From assembly GCA_947498985.1 (NCBI GenBank), contig CANMMF010000008.1:186001-250000 (forward strand): a DNA stretch of 64,000 nt, given 5' to 3'. The notes beneath the pieces were generated by a model that saw only the letters and a program-made list of their open reading frames with translations, had not been told where the DNA came from and ran no database searches. The DNA comes from an uncultured Paracoccaceae bacterium (GTDB taxonomy: Bacteria; Pseudomonadota; Alphaproteobacteria; Rhodobacterales; Rhodobacteraceae). Shown here piece after piece: positions 17,044-25,835 of the stretch (position 1 is its first letter; the number at the start of each line of letters is the position of its first letter). The translations under genes were made by a program, and so were the position numbers.

Positions 17044-18942
17044 CTACCGGATCCAGACACGCGCATAAGGGGGCAAGGGGATCTGACCGTCGGGCGCGCC
17101 AAGCGCGCCGTCCGACAGGATGTCGTGGCCGTCGCGCACGCCCTGCTGCGCCACCCAGCCTGTGGGCAGGGATTGCCAGGTTTCGCGGAAATTGAAGACG
17201 CAGAGAATGCTGCCGGTCGGCGCGCGTCTGGCAAAGGCAAAGAGCGCAGGCCGCCCGGTCTCGAGGATGTCGGTGGCGTATTTGGCATGCAGCTCCGGCG
17301 TGCGGGCGCGCGCGGTCAGGATCGCGGTCAGCCCCCCCAGCACCCGTCCCGCGGCGCTTTGCGGTTGCGCGCGCGCGGCCTTGACGGCGGCCCAGTCCAT
17401 ATGCGGGCGGTGCAGCCAGCGGCTGTCATGGGCGTGATCGGCGATGTCGAGATAGCCGTAATCGTTGAGCAGCGCGATCTCGTCCCCCATATAGATCAGC
17501 GGGATGCCGCCAAAGCTCGCGATCAGCGCGTGGCCCATCAGGATGCGGTCGATGGCGCGGTTTACCGCCTCTGCATCCTGCTCCTCGAGCGCGCGTTCGA
17601 GCCCGGCAAGGCTCGCACAAGTGCCGCTGATGCGCGCGTCCCCGGTCTCTTCGTTCACGCCGAAAAGCGCGCCCTTGGCAAAAGAGCCGGGGAAGGATCC
17701 GTCATAGAATTCCGACAGGAAGCGGCGATGGGCGGCACCCGACAGACCCAGCGCGCCCGCGTCTTCATCGGTGACCGCCCAGCCGATATCGTCATGGCAG
17801 CGCAGGTAGGTGGCATAGGTCGCGTTGGTCAGCGCGGGCGGGAAATGGGTGCCCAGCGTGTGGGTCATCAGGCCGGTATCCCGCGATGCCAGCGCCGACC
17901 AGAACTGCACCATGAGCGAGTTGTGATAGGCCAGATTGCCTTCCTTGCCGTCATGCTCTCCGCGCCCGAGGTAGGGCAGCATCTCCTCGGGGCCGACAAT
18001 CGCCTCTTCAAGGTGAATGACCGCCGGACAGACGATCCGGCAGGCCGCGCGCAGCGCCTGCAGCAGCATGTGGCATTCCGGCTCCGACTGGCAGCGCGTG
18101 CCCATGCGTTTCCACAAAAACGCCACCGCATCGAGGCGCAGCACCTCGACACCCTTGTTGGCCAGAAACAGCATCACCTCGACCATCTCGAAAAAGACCT
18201 GCGGGTTGGCCCAGTTCAGATCCCACTGGTGTTCGTTGAAACTGGTCCAGACCCAGCGCTGCATGTCGTCATACCAGGTGAAATTGCCCGGTGCGGTTTC
18301 GGGAAAGACCTCGAGCAGGCTGCGTTCGTATTGCCTGGGCAGCGTGTCGTCCTCGAAGGTCAGGTAATAGTCGAGATAGGCCGGATCCCCGGCGCGGGCC
18401 TTTAGCGCCCAGTCATGTTCCTTGGCGGTGTGGTTGATCACCAGATCGACGCAGACCGAGATGCCGCGCGCCCGCGCCGCCCGGGTGGCGGCCTCGAAAT
18501 CGGCCATGTCGCCATAGGCGGGGTTGATCGCGCGGTAATCCATCACCGAATAGCCGCCGTCGCTGTCGCCGGGGCGCGGCTTCAGGCAGGGCATGAAATG
18601 CACGTAGGTCACACCCATGTCGCCGAGATAGTCGAGCCGGGATTCGACGCCTCTGAGATCACCCGCAAAGCGGTCGATGTAGAAGACATAGCCGATCCGG
18701 TCGGGCTTCTGGAACCAGTCGGGCTCCAGATCGCGGGTAAGGTCGAGCAGCTTGAGATCGGCAGGCCGCGCATTCCAGTACCGCCGCATCAGCTGATCCA
18801 GGGCGTCGCGCACCTTTGCGGCATCGGGATGGCCCGCGTAGAGCCGGTCATACATCGGCCAGAGATCGCCTTCGGCGCGGGCATAGCGCAGATCGAAAAG
18901 CGTGTCGTCATCCACCGAGCTTGGCGCCGCGCGTCTGGGCAT
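17044..18942 (-). CDS. Amylosucrase (GH13_4)
   Basis: Transfers glucose from sucrose onto alpha-1,4-glucan, releasing fructose. The 632-residue chain has the amylosucrase layout: helical N-domain (about 1-75), (beta/alpha)8 barrel with insertions, and a C-terminal beta domain. Catalytic landmarks are the nucleophile Asp in EVLRLDAVAF, the acid/base Glu in IHLEEAIVG, the transition-state Asp in LRCHDDIGW, and VINHTAKEH in the barrel. No secretion signal, so cytoplasmic. ATG 18942 has a GGAGA site; a longer in-frame start at about 19005 exists. No glycogen or sucrose transport genes adjoin it, so its role here (storage or osmolyte use) is unclear. Confidence 0.93.
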   Translation of the reverse strand: MPRRAAPSSVDDDTLFDLRYARAEGDLWPMYDRLYAGHPDAAKVRDALDQLMRRYWNARPADLKLLDLTRDLEPDWFQKPDRIGYVFYIDRFAGDLRGVESRLDYLGDMGVTYVHFMPCLKPRPGDSDGGYSVMDYRAINPAYGDMADFEAATRAARARGISVCVDLVINHTAKEHDWALKARAGDPAYLDYYLTFEDDTLPRQYERSLLEVFPETAPGNFTWYDDMQRWVWTSFNEHQWDLNWANPQVFFEMVEVMLFLANKGVEVLRLDAVAFLWKRMGTRCQSEPECHMLLQALRAACRIVCPAVIHLEEAIVGPEEMLPYLGRGEHDGKEGNLAYHNSLMVQFWSALASRDTGLMTHTLGTHFPPALTNATYATYLRCHDDIGWAVTDEDAGALGLSGAAHRRFLSEFYDGSFPGSFAKGALFGVNEETGDARISGTCASLAGLERALEEQDAEAVNRAIDRILMGHALIASFGGIPLIYMGDEIALLNDYGYLDIADHAHDSRWLHRPHMDWAAVKAARAQPQSAAGRVLGGLTAILTARARTPELHAKYATDILETGRPALFAFARRAPTGSILCVFNFRETWQSLPTGWVAQQGVRDGHDILSDGALGAPDGQIPLPPYARVWIR

Positions 18943-19364
18943 CTGGGGTCTCCGGGGTCTGGGGCGCCCGGACCGATTGGAGGGCCGGGGCGAGAGGCAA
19001 GTCACGCGTTATAGGCCGCGTCAGGCGACACGCTCAAGATATGATGCGGTTGCTCGCAGCGCTTCGGGGTGTGTCGCCCGGGACCGGACGGCGACCGCCC
19101 CTGCCCTTTCCGGCACCTCGTCCAACGCACGCAAGACAAGCCGCCATGCAGGGGTGCGGAAATGCAGGCCACACGCGCAGGAGCAGGGCAACGCCTTTCG
19201 CCTTCCGGCTGAAATACCAGTGCCGGAGCGCGGTGATCCGCAACACATTTTACGCCGGGGACATTGGGCGCATTGCACAGAGGCCTCAGACGCGTGCGCG
19301 GCGCCTCTCGATGGCAACCCGAGCCAACCGCCCCCAAGGCGCCGAACAGGCGCCCTGCCCCGCG
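18943..19364. other. Intergenic interval between amylosucrase and ychF
   Basis: About 420 bp upstream of the amylosucrase gene and downstream of ychF. A hairpin (AAGGCGCC, loop GAACA, then GGCGCCCT, 19336-19356) directly follows the ychF stop on the minus strand and may stop transcription, though no T-run follows. No convincing gene is present. Confidence 0.45.
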
Positions 19365-20462
19365 TCAGGTGTTGAACAGGAAATGCAGCACGTCGCCATC
19401 CTTGACGACGTACCCCTTGCCTTCCGCGCGCATCTTGCCCGCGTCCTTCGACGGCTGCTCGCCGCCAAGCGCCACGTAATCGTCATAGGCAATCGTCTCG
19501 GCGCGGATGAAGCCTTTCTCGAAATCGCCATGGATCACACCCGCGGCCTGCGGCGCCTGCGTGCCGATCTTGATGGTCCAGGCGCGCGCCTCCTTGGGGC
19601 CGACGGTGAAGTAGGTCTGCAGTTTCAGCAGCGCGTGCCCGGCCTTGATCAACCGGTCGAGCCCGGCCTCTTCCAGCCCCAGTTCTTCAAGAAACTCGGC
19701 GGCTTCGTCCTCGTCAAGCTGGCTGATCTCTTCCTCGATCTTGGCAGAGATCACCACGTGGCTGTTGCCCTGCGCCGCGGCCATCTCGGCCACCTGTTGC
19801 GAGAGCGCGTTGCCGGTCGCGGCCTCCGCCTCATCGACATTGCAGACATACAGCACCGGCTTGGCGGTCAGAAGCTGCAGCATCCGCCAGGCCTTGGCAT
19901 CCTCGGCATCGATCTCGACGGTGCGCGCGGGCTGGCCCTCCTCCAGAGCGGCCATCGCCAGCTTCATCAGCCGCTCCTGCTGCAGCGCCTCCTTGTCGCC
20001 GCCGCGCACCTTGCGCGTGATGTTCTGCAGCCGCTTCTCGAGGCTTTCCATGTCGGCGACCATCAGCTCGGTCTCGATGGTTTCGGCATCGGCCACCGGA
20101 TCGACGCGGCCTTCCACATGGGTCACGTCGTCATCCTCGAAACAGCGCAGCACATGGGCAATCGCGTCGACCTCGCGGATATTGGCCAGGAACTGATTGC
20201 CCAGCCCCTCGCCTTTCGACGCGCCTTTGACAAGCCCTGCAATGTCCACGAAGGTCATGCGCGTCGGGATGATCTGCTTTGACGACGCAATCGCCGCAAG
20301 CTTGTCGAGCCGCGTGTCGGGCACTGCCACCTCGCCCACATTGGGCTCGATGGTGCAGAAGGGGAAATTGGCCGCCTGCGCCGCCGCGGTGCGGGTCAGC
20401 GCGTTGAAAAGCGTCGACTTGCCGACATTCGGCAACCCTACGATGCCCATCCTGAACCCCAT
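19365..20462 (-). CDS. ychF: Redox-responsive ribosome-binding ATPase YchF
   Basis: An Obg-related P-loop protein that binds ATP and the ribosome and modulates oxidative-stress responses in the cytoplasm. The 365 residues match family length. G1 is GLPNVGKSTLFN, G3 DIAGLVKGAS. The usual NKxD is replaced by NVDE, the basis for ATP preference. A coiled-coil insert (about 120-180) and a C-terminal TGS domain (LQTYFTVGPKEARAWTI, VLHFLFNT) follow. The start has an AGGAG site. Single gene with no obvious operon partner. Confidence 0.97.
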   Translation of the reverse strand: MGFRMGIVGLPNVGKSTLFNALTRTAAAQAANFPFCTIEPNVGEVAVPDTRLDKLAAIASSKQIIPTRMTFVDIAGLVKGASKGEGLGNQFLANIREVDAIAHVLRCFEDDDVTHVEGRVDPVADAETIETELMVADMESLEKRLQNITRKVRGGDKEALQQERLMKLAMAALEEGQPARTVEIDAEDAKAWRMLQLLTAKPVLYVCNVDEAEAATGNALSQQVAEMAAAQGNSHVVISAKIEEEISQLDEDEAAEFLEELGLEEAGLDRLIKAGHALLKLQTYFTVGPKEARAWTIKIGTQAPQAAGVIHGDFEKGFIRAETIAYDDYVALGGEQPSKDAGKMRAEGKGYVVKDGDVLHFLFNT

Positions 20463-20567
20463 CTCACACGCTCCTGCCGCTATGGAAAAGTCGCAGCGTA
20501 CCTAGTCCGCGCCTCGAGGCGGCGCAAGGGTGTGTTGGACTGCGCCGCGCGAGAGGAAGTCGCAGCG

Positions 20568-20985
20568 ATGAAACTGAACCCTTACCTGACCTTCGACGGC
20601 ACCTGCGCTGCGGCTTTCGCGGTCCGGGAAGAGGCGCCTGGCGCAACCCCGCTGATGTGCATGCGGTTCGGCGACATGCCCGACAATCCCGACCACGTGA
20701 GCTGCGGGATCCGCGACCGCGTGGCCCATGCCCGCCTCTCCATCGGCGGTACGGTGGTGATGGGCTCCGACAGCAGCGGGCACGATGTTTTCAGGGGCCG
20801 TGCAAGGGCCATGAGCGGTTCAACAGGCCGCTCGATTTCGGCGATAAGGACCGCGCCCGCGCGGTCTTCGACGCGTCGGCGGAAGGGGAACGGTGGTGAT
20901 GCCCTTCGAGCCCACGTTCCGGGCCAAAGCGTTCGGCCTTTGCCGCGACCGGTTCGGCGTGCCCTGGATGGTCAATGCCGCATGA
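20568..20985 (+). pseudogene. Decayed PhnB-like VOC protein
   Basis: Recognisable pieces of a PhnB-type glyoxalase-fold protein lie in three frames. They are KLNPYLTFDGTCAAAF with GATPLMCMRFGDMPDNPDH and RVAHARLSIGGTVVMGSDS, then a second-frame stretch QGPCKGHERFNRPLDFGDKDRA, then a third-frame ending VVMPFEPTFRAKAFGLCRDR closing at TGA 20983. At least two frameshifts (near 20785-20800 and 20890-20900) and garbling around 20615-20640 separate them. No functional product is expected. It converges on the MATE gene with 3 bp between ends. Confidence 0.85.
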
Positions 20986-20988
20986 GCG

Positions 20989-22353
20989 TCATGTGGCGCG
21001 CATGAGCGGCCCCGGGCCCAGCCGCCAGAACCGCCAGCCAAGCAGGAGCGCGGCCACCGCAAGCCCGATCACCAGCCCCAGCCAGACGCCGATAGGCCCC
21101 AGCCCGCCCGGAAAGGCCAGCGCATAGGCCGCGGGCATGCCGATCCCCCAATAGGCCAGCACCGCCACGATCATCGGCACGCGGGTGTCCTGCAACCCGC
21201 GCAAGAGGCCGAGGTGTATGACCTGTGCGGCATCGACAAGCTGGAACAGCGCCGCCATCGCCAGCAGGCCGCGACCCACCGCGATGATCTCGTCTCGTGC
21301 CGGGTCTTCGGGATCTACAAAGACCCCGACCAGCAGGTCGGGCACGGTCAGAAATGCCAGCATCGACAGCGCCACACCGACGCCGCCCAGCGCCAGCGCC
21401 GCCCGGGCGCCCCCCACCAGATGCGCCGCGTCGCCGCGGCCCAGCGCCGTGCCCGCGCGCACCGTGGCGGCGTTCGACAGCCCGATCTGAACCATGAAGG
21501 CGCCGGACGCGATCTGGATCGCCACCCCATGCGCGGCCAGCGGAATGGTGCCGAGCCAGCCCATGAGCAGCGCCGAGGCGGCAAAAAGCGCCACTTCGGC
21601 CAGCGTGGTCAGCCCGATGGGCAGGCCGAGGCGAAAGACCCGGGCGAACATCTCCCAATCGGGGTTCCAGAAGCGCACAAAAAGCTGGTGGCCCGGCAGC
21701 ACGCGCAGCGCGTAGAGCACAACCAGCGCCAGCATCAGCGCGTTGGAGGTGACCGAGGCCAGTGCCGCACCGGTGATGCCAAGCTCCGGCGCGCCCCAAT
21801 TGCCGAAAATGAGCGCGTAATTGGCCAGCGCATTGGCAACGGCCCCGGCCACGGTGACCCACAGCACGATGCGCGTGAGCTCCAGCCCCGCGAGATAGTT
21901 CTTGAGCGTGACCACCCCCAGCGCGGGCAACACGCCAAAGCCCGCGATGCGCAGATATTGCTGGCTGAGCGCCGCCATCTCCCCGGTCTGGCCCAGCAGT
22001 TGCAGCACCGGGCCGGAGAACCAGAACAGCGGCAGCGTCAGCGCGAAATAGAGGATCGAGAGCCAGAGCGCCATGCGCGTGGCACGGCGGATCTGCACCT
22101 CGTCCTCGCGTGCGGCGTAGGTCGCGACCATCGGCATGATCGCCCATGCAAAGCCGGAGCCGAGCAGGAACAATGTAAAGAGATACGAGCCCGCCAGCGT
22201 CAGCGCGGCAAGCTCCGTCACGCCGTACCAACCGATCATCACGGTGTCGGTCAGCCCGATGGCAAACTGCGCCAGATGCCCGCCGATGAGCGGCAGGCCA
22301 AGCGTCAGCACGGCCCGCAAATGGCCGCGGAAAGTCATCGGAGCTGGGGTCAT
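20989..22353 (-). CDS. MATE-family multidrug/cation antiporter
   Basis: A 454-residue inner-membrane exporter with 12 predicted helices in two homologous halves (first half opening LGLPLIGGHLAQFAIGLTDTV, second LGLPIGLTTLAEVALFAASA), as in NorM-type Na+/H+-coupled drug extruders. The start has AGGAC close by. Substrate cannot be read from sequence. It lies downstream of a large hairpin-rich gap that likely insulates it from the nickel/cobalt transport genes. Confidence 0.93.
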   Translation of the reverse strand: MTPAPMTFRGHLRAVLTLGLPLIGGHLAQFAIGLTDTVMIGWYGVTELAALTLAGSYLFTLFLLGSGFAWAIMPMVATYAAREDEVQIRRATRMALWLSILYFALTLPLFWFSGPVLQLLGQTGEMAALSQQYLRIAGFGVLPALGVVTLKNYLAGLELTRIVLWVTVAGAVANALANYALIFGNWGAPELGITGAALASVTSNALMLALVVLYALRVLPGHQLFVRFWNPDWEMFARVFRLGLPIGLTTLAEVALFAASALLMGWLGTIPLAAHGVAIQIASGAFMVQIGLSNAATVRAGTALGRGDAAHLVGGARAALALGGVGVALSMLAFLTVPDLLVGVFVDPEDPARDEIIAVGRGLLAMAALFQLVDAAQVIHLGLLRGLQDTRVPMIVAVLAYWGIGMPAAYALAFPGGLGPIGVWLGLVIGLAVAALLLGWRFWRLGPGPLMRAT

Positions 22354-22427
22354 GTCCTGCCTCTAGAACGCAGGTGCGGCGCTGGCAAGCCCGGCCCTCA
22401 CCCCGGGCGTCGGAATGTCGCCCGCCG

Positions 22428-22446
22428 GCCCTGCGCCGCGCAGGGC
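22428..22446. other. Perfect hairpin (8-bp stem)
   Basis: GCCCTGCG-CCG-CGCAGGGC, the most MATE-proximal of four hairpins packed between the NicO stop and the MATE start. No T-tract; it may be a transcript-processing or stabilising element. Confidence 0.5.
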
Positions 22447-22493
22447 ATAGCGCACCCCCCTCCCCCCGGCGCGCCGCACCCCGGTTTCTCCGG

Positions 22494-22546
22494 TTTCAAA
22501 ATACTTCGGGGAGTCGCAGCTCCGCTGCGACGGGGCAGCGCCCCGG
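22494..22546 (-). terminator. Repeated double-hairpin terminator, copy 1
   Basis: Read on the minus strand it is a hairpin GGGGC-GCT-GCCCC, then a hairpin with arms GTCGCAGC/GCTGCGAC, then ending ...AAGTATTTTGAAA. It lies downstream of the minus-strand NicO gene. The same layout with related sequence recurs at 57897-57960 behind glpX, so this is a member of a dispersed terminator-like repeat family. Confidence 0.7.
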
Positions 22547-22603
22547 AAAACCGCACCATCGGCCCGGACAGGTTCCCCTGATGCCGTCAGAGCGCCCCGG
22601 ACC

Positions 22604-22649
22604 GCGCGCCCGCAGGGCGCGCGCCGGTCGGATCGCCGAAGGCGATCCG
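22604..22649 (-). terminator. Two adjacent hairpins after the NicO gene
   Basis: CGGATCGCC-GAA-GGCGATCCG (22629-22649) and GCGCGCCC-GCA-GGGCGCGC (22604-22622) follow the NicO stop codon by 8 bp on the minus strand. Stems are perfect (9 and 8 bp), but no T-run follows, so they may protect the 3' end while the true terminator is the repeat at 22494-22546. Confidence 0.5.
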
Positions 22650-22656
22650 AAAAGGC

Positions 22657-23556
22657 TCAGAGCGCGCGCAACACCATCTGCCCGGCCAGCACCGCGATCA
22701 CCAGACCGGCGCCCGCCTCCACCAGGCCAGTCGCGCGCAGCGCGCCCGGGCCGGAGGCCAGCCGCATCACCGGGCCTTCGCGAAAGCTGACCGCCGCGAT
22801 GGCCACAACCACCGTGACCGAGGCAGTGCCCGCGCCCATCGCGAAGGTGCCGAGGATGCCCGCCATCTCGATCCCCATGCGCCAGGTCAGGATCAGCAGG
22901 AAGAGCGCGCCGGTGCAGGGCCGCAAGGCCACCGCACCCACCACCAGCAGCGCGTCGCGCAGCGAGCGCACGCTCTCCACCTGCGCGGCGCTTGGCCCGT
23001 GCGCATGACCGCAGGACGAACAGACCGCCGTTTCGCCGTCATGCAGATGCACGGGCTCGGTCGCGCCGCGCGCGAGCCTGGCAAAGCCGCGCCACGCCAG
23101 CCACAGCCCGATTGAGGCGATGGCGGCATAAGACGCGGGCGCAAGCCAGCGTTCCGCCGCACCTTCCATGTCGCTGCGCCCCCAGCCCAGCAGCCACAGC
23201 CCGGCATAGACCAGAACCACCGCGGTGGCGGCCTGCGCCAGGCTCGACGCCACCGCAAGCCCGGCCAGACGCGCCATCGGCACGCGGCGCCCGACGCCGT
23301 AGCCGCCGATCAGCAGCTTGCCGTGGCCCGGGCCCGCCGCATGGAAAAACCCGTAGGCGAAACACACCCCCATCAGCGTGGCCAGCGCCCCGGGCTCGCC
23401 CGCGCGCAGCGCGCGCAGGCCCTGCGCCATGGCGCTCTGCGCCGCGCGCTGGCCCTCGGCGGCCCGGACCGCCAGCCAGTCGGCGCCGCCGCCCCCCCAG
23501 AACCAGAGCGCCAGCGCCAGCACGATGAGCCCGGCGCTCAGGAGGATCCGTTGCAT
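22657..23556 (-). CDS. NicO/RcnA-type nickel-cobalt transporter
   Basis: A 299-residue inner-membrane protein with about 6-7 helices. Family signatures are [12 protein letters not shown] in the first half and [12 protein letters not shown] in the second. A cytoplasmic or periplasmic loop carries a metal-binding His/Cys patch ([19 protein letters not shown]). Members either take up or expel Ni2+/Co2+. Overlaps the DUF1007 gene by 19 bp, its regular partner, which favours the uptake-associated version described for DUF1007-NicO pairs; direction of transport is inferred. Confidence 0.88.
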   Translation of the reverse strand: MQRILLSAGLIVLALALWFWGGGGADWLAVRAAEGQRAAQSAMAQGLRALRAGEPGALATLMGVCFAYGFFHAAGPGHGKLLIGGYGVGRRVPMARLAGLAVASSLAQAATAVVLVYAGLWLLGWGRSDMEGAAERWLAPASYAAIASIGLWLAWRGFARLARGATEPVHLHDGETAVCSSCGHAHGPSAAQVESVRSLRDALLVVGAVALRPCTGALFLLILTWRMGIEMAGILGTFAMGAGTASVTVVVAIAAVSFREGPVMRLASGPGALRATGLVEAGAGLVIAVLAGQMVLRAL

Positions 23557-24176
23557 GCGATCTTCACGGTATCGGCGTAATGCTCGCCCACCATCAGCTG
23601 CTCGAACATGTCTTCGGGCACGCGGTTGAGCTCCTTGTCGATGGCCCGGGCGGCATCCTCCGGGTCATGCGGCGCCACCTCGACCGCGCAGGGGCCCGTC
23701 ACCGTGACCGGCCCCCGCAGCGAATAGGCCACGTAATAGGTCGGATCGTATTGCCGCAGCTCGAGCCCGTCGGCGGCCACATCGGGCAGGCTGCGGCTGT
23801 GGCTCGAGACGATGCGCCCGTTCTCCACCGCGATGCCGGTCACCTGCGGATGGCCCAGCGCCAGTTTCTCGCCGTGCGAATAGGCGTAAAGATCACCCTC
23901 GAAGCCCGGCGGCCAGACCTCGAAATCGAAGCCGCGCAGGCGCGCCAGTTCCGCCTTGTTGAGGACCGCATCGCCGTCGGGATCGAGCCCCATATCCTCG
24001 AAGATGAGCAGCGTGAAGAAATCGTCCCACACCCAGGTCACGTCCACGCGGGTGGCGCGCCCCTCCTCGACCACCACATGCAGCGTGGTGTCGACAAAGA
24101 CGTGCGGATGCGCCTGGGCAAGCGGGGCGGCGGTCAGCGCGAGGGCGGTGATGGCGATGCGCAGTTTCATGCCCAT
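23538..24176 (-). CDS. DUF1007 periplasmic protein
   Basis: A 212-residue secreted protein. It has a signal peptide ([20 protein letters not shown]) followed directly by [14 protein letters not shown], the hallmark histidine-containing mature N-terminus that probably binds metal. [14 protein letters not shown] segment resembles an EF-hand-type acidic loop. Genes of this family are almost always next to NicO transporters and presumably deliver or sense metal in the periplasm. ATG at 24176 or 24170 can both be used. Confidence 0.85.
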   Translation of the reverse strand: MGMKLRIAITALALTAAPLAQAHPHVFVDTTLHVVVEEGRATRVDVTWVWDDFFTLLIFEDMGLDPDGDAVLNKAELARLRGFDFEVWPPGFEGDLYAYSHGEKLALGHPQVTGIAVENGRIVSSHSRSLPDVAADGLELRQYDPTYYVAYSLRGPVTVTGPCAVEVAPHDPEDAARAIDKELNRVPEDMFEQLMVGEHYADTVKIACNGSS

Positions 24177-24287
24177 GGATGTAACCGCAGTGCCGCCTGC
24201 GGGCAAGAAGCCGGGCCGCAAACGGCGGATCTGTGCTATACTGCCTGCGCGCGGTTTTCACCGCGCCCATCGCCAAAGGACATCACG

Positions 24288-24929
24288 ATGGCAGATCCCG
24301 TTGACCCCAAAGACCTTTTGACCGATGCGCGCCGTTTTCTGGCCGAGCTTGCCGAGAACAATGACCGCGCCTGGTTTCAGCAGAACAAGGGCCGCTATGA
24401 CAGCACGCTGAAACGGCCTGCCGAGCGGCTTTTGGCCGATATCGGCGGCTGGCTGGAAAAGCAGCAGGACGCCCCGGTGCGCGCCAAGCTGTTCCGCCCG
24501 CATCGCGATGTGCGGTTTTCCGAGGACAAGACCCCCTACCACACCCATCTGCACATGATGTGGTCGCTGCAGGACGGGCGCGGCTGGATGCTGGGCATCG
24601 CGCGGGACTATGCCTCGGCAGGCGCCGGGATCATGGGGTTCGACGCCGATGGGCTGGAGCGCTGGCGCGAGGCGGTGGCGGGCGCGGACGGGGAGGCGCT
24701 GGACGCGCTCTTGCAGGAGGCCGGATGGCGCTTGCCGGAGCCGGAGCTGAAACGTGTCCCGCCTCCCTACCCCGCGGATCATCCGCAGGGCGCGCTCTTG
24801 CGCCGCAAGGGGTTGCTCGCGTGGCAGGACAATCTCGATGCCGCGCTCGAGCACGACCCGCGCGCCGCGCTGCAGGACAGCTTTGCCGCGTTTTCGCCCT
24901 TGATGGCATGGCTGGGGCGGGCGCTCTGA
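24288..24929 (+). CDS. TIGR02453/DUF2461 family protein
   Basis: A 213-residue cytoplasmic protein of a widespread uncharacterised family. Recognisable blocks are LTDARRFLAELAENNDRAWF, the strand-turn FRPHRDVRFSEDKTPY, YHTHLHMMW and a C-terminal FSPLMAWLGRAL. The start ATG follows AAAGGA. No biochemical role is known to me; it stands alone between the DUF1007 gene (divergent) and a reductase gene (convergent). Confidence 0.85.
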   Translation: MADPVDPKDLLTDARRFLAELAENNDRAWFQQNKGRYDSTLKRPAERLLADIGGWLEKQQDAPVRAKLFRPHRDVRFSEDKTPYHTHLHMMWSLQDGRGWMLGIARDYASAGAGIMGFDADGLERWREAVAGADGEALDALLQEAGWRLPEPELKRVPPPYPADHPQGALLRRKGLLAWQDNLDAALEHDPRAALQDSFAAFSPLMAWLGRAL

Positions 24930-24947
24930 CCCCCGCCCCGATTGTGG

Positions 24948-25493
24948 CTATGATGGCGCGGCGCGGATCACCGCGTAGTCCTGGAAGAGATAGCCGTCAT
25001 CATAGGTTTGCGTCTGCTCGCAGCGCAGCCGCAACCCCTCGGGCACCTGCGCAAAGAGCGGCGTGCCGGCCCCCAGCAGGATCGGCGCGCGTTTGAGGCG
25101 GATCCGGTCGATCAGCCCCGCCTGCAGCAGCGCGCTTGCAAACAGGCCGCCACCGACGCAGTAGACCGGCCCCGGGGCGTCTTGCGCGATGCGCCGGACC
25201 CGGGCCGCGCAATCGCCGCGATGCAGGGTGACCGCGCGCGTGTCGGGCAGATCGAGGCTTTGCGAAAACACATGCGATGTCATGTGCGGATAGGGGTTGT
25301 CGCCCGGGGCCAGGCCGAACCGGTAGCCGAACCGGTAGGTCTCGGCCCCCATGATCGCCACGGCATAGCCCGCAAGCCGCGCACTGTAGGCCTCGACCAC
25401 CGGGCCCGCATGGGCAAATTGCGAAATGTCCGCACCGGGACCTGCGATAAAACCGTCAATAGAGACGGCCACGTCATAGATGATGGATGGCAT
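24948..25493 (-). CDS. Dihydrofolate-reductase-fold (RibD C-terminal) protein
   Basis: A 181-residue protein of the RibD_C/DHFR-like superfamily: IIYDVAVSIDGFIAGP at the N-terminus, IMGAETYRFG in the nucleotide-binding region, and VYCVGGGLFASALLQAGLIDRI with the NADPH-binding glycine turn. Single-domain members are presumed NADPH-dependent reductases of unknown substrate; they are not the true riboflavin RibD or folate DHFR. No operon partner. Confidence 0.85.
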   Translation of the reverse strand: MPSIIYDVAVSIDGFIAGPGADISQFAHAGPVVEAYSARLAGYAVAIMGAETYRFGYRFGLAPGDNPYPHMTSHVFSQSLDLPDTRAVTLHRGDCAARVRRIAQDAPGPVYCVGGGLFASALLQAGLIDRIRLKRAPILLGAGTPLFAQVPEGLRLRCEQTQTYDDGYLFQDYAVIRAAPS

Positions 25494-25594
25494 GAAAATG
25501 CTCCGCTGTCAGAAGACGGTGCGGCCACGCGGGACCGCCTTGATCGAAAGGGCACACCTTTCGAACGCCAAAGCGCCATGCTATGAACCTGAAC

Positions 25595-25644
25595 CGCGTA
25601 ACGCTGCCTGAAATCAAGGATTTCAGAGAGTTGCGTTATACGCG
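25595..25644. other. 50-bp two-tier hairpin
   Basis: An outer stem CGCGTAACGC pairs with GCGTTA(TA)CGCG, and nested inside is a perfect 8-bp stem CTGAAATC-AAG-GATTTCAG. It sits about 100 bp upstream of the reductase gene on the minus strand, in an otherwise empty 340-bp gap. No T-run, so not a standard terminator; structural RNA, a protein-binding site or the end of a small mobile element are all possible. Confidence 0.6.
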
Positions 25645-25777
25645 GTGCATAAGATACTTCGTCAGACGCTCTGGATCGGTCAGCTGATCACTGGCAGAGC
25701 ACTCCTCTATCGGACACCCCGTCCTAGGCGGCGGCCACCTGTGCCGTCAAGCAAAATTCCGGCCGTCGCAACAATGC

Positions 25778-25807
25778 GGGCGCCCGCCACCGCGTGGCAG
25801 GCGCCCG
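25778..25807 (-). terminator. Strong GC hairpin after ppk2
   Basis: GGGCGCCxGCCAC pairs with GTGGCxGGCGCCC across a 3-4-nt loop (13-bp stem with one mismatch). It begins 28 bp past the ppk2 stop on the minus strand. The following bases (GCATTGTTGCG) contain only a weak T-run, so it is a probable rather than certain terminator. Confidence 0.55.
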
Positions 25808-25835
25808 GGCCTCTCCTCCTCGGACGGGGTCGCGC

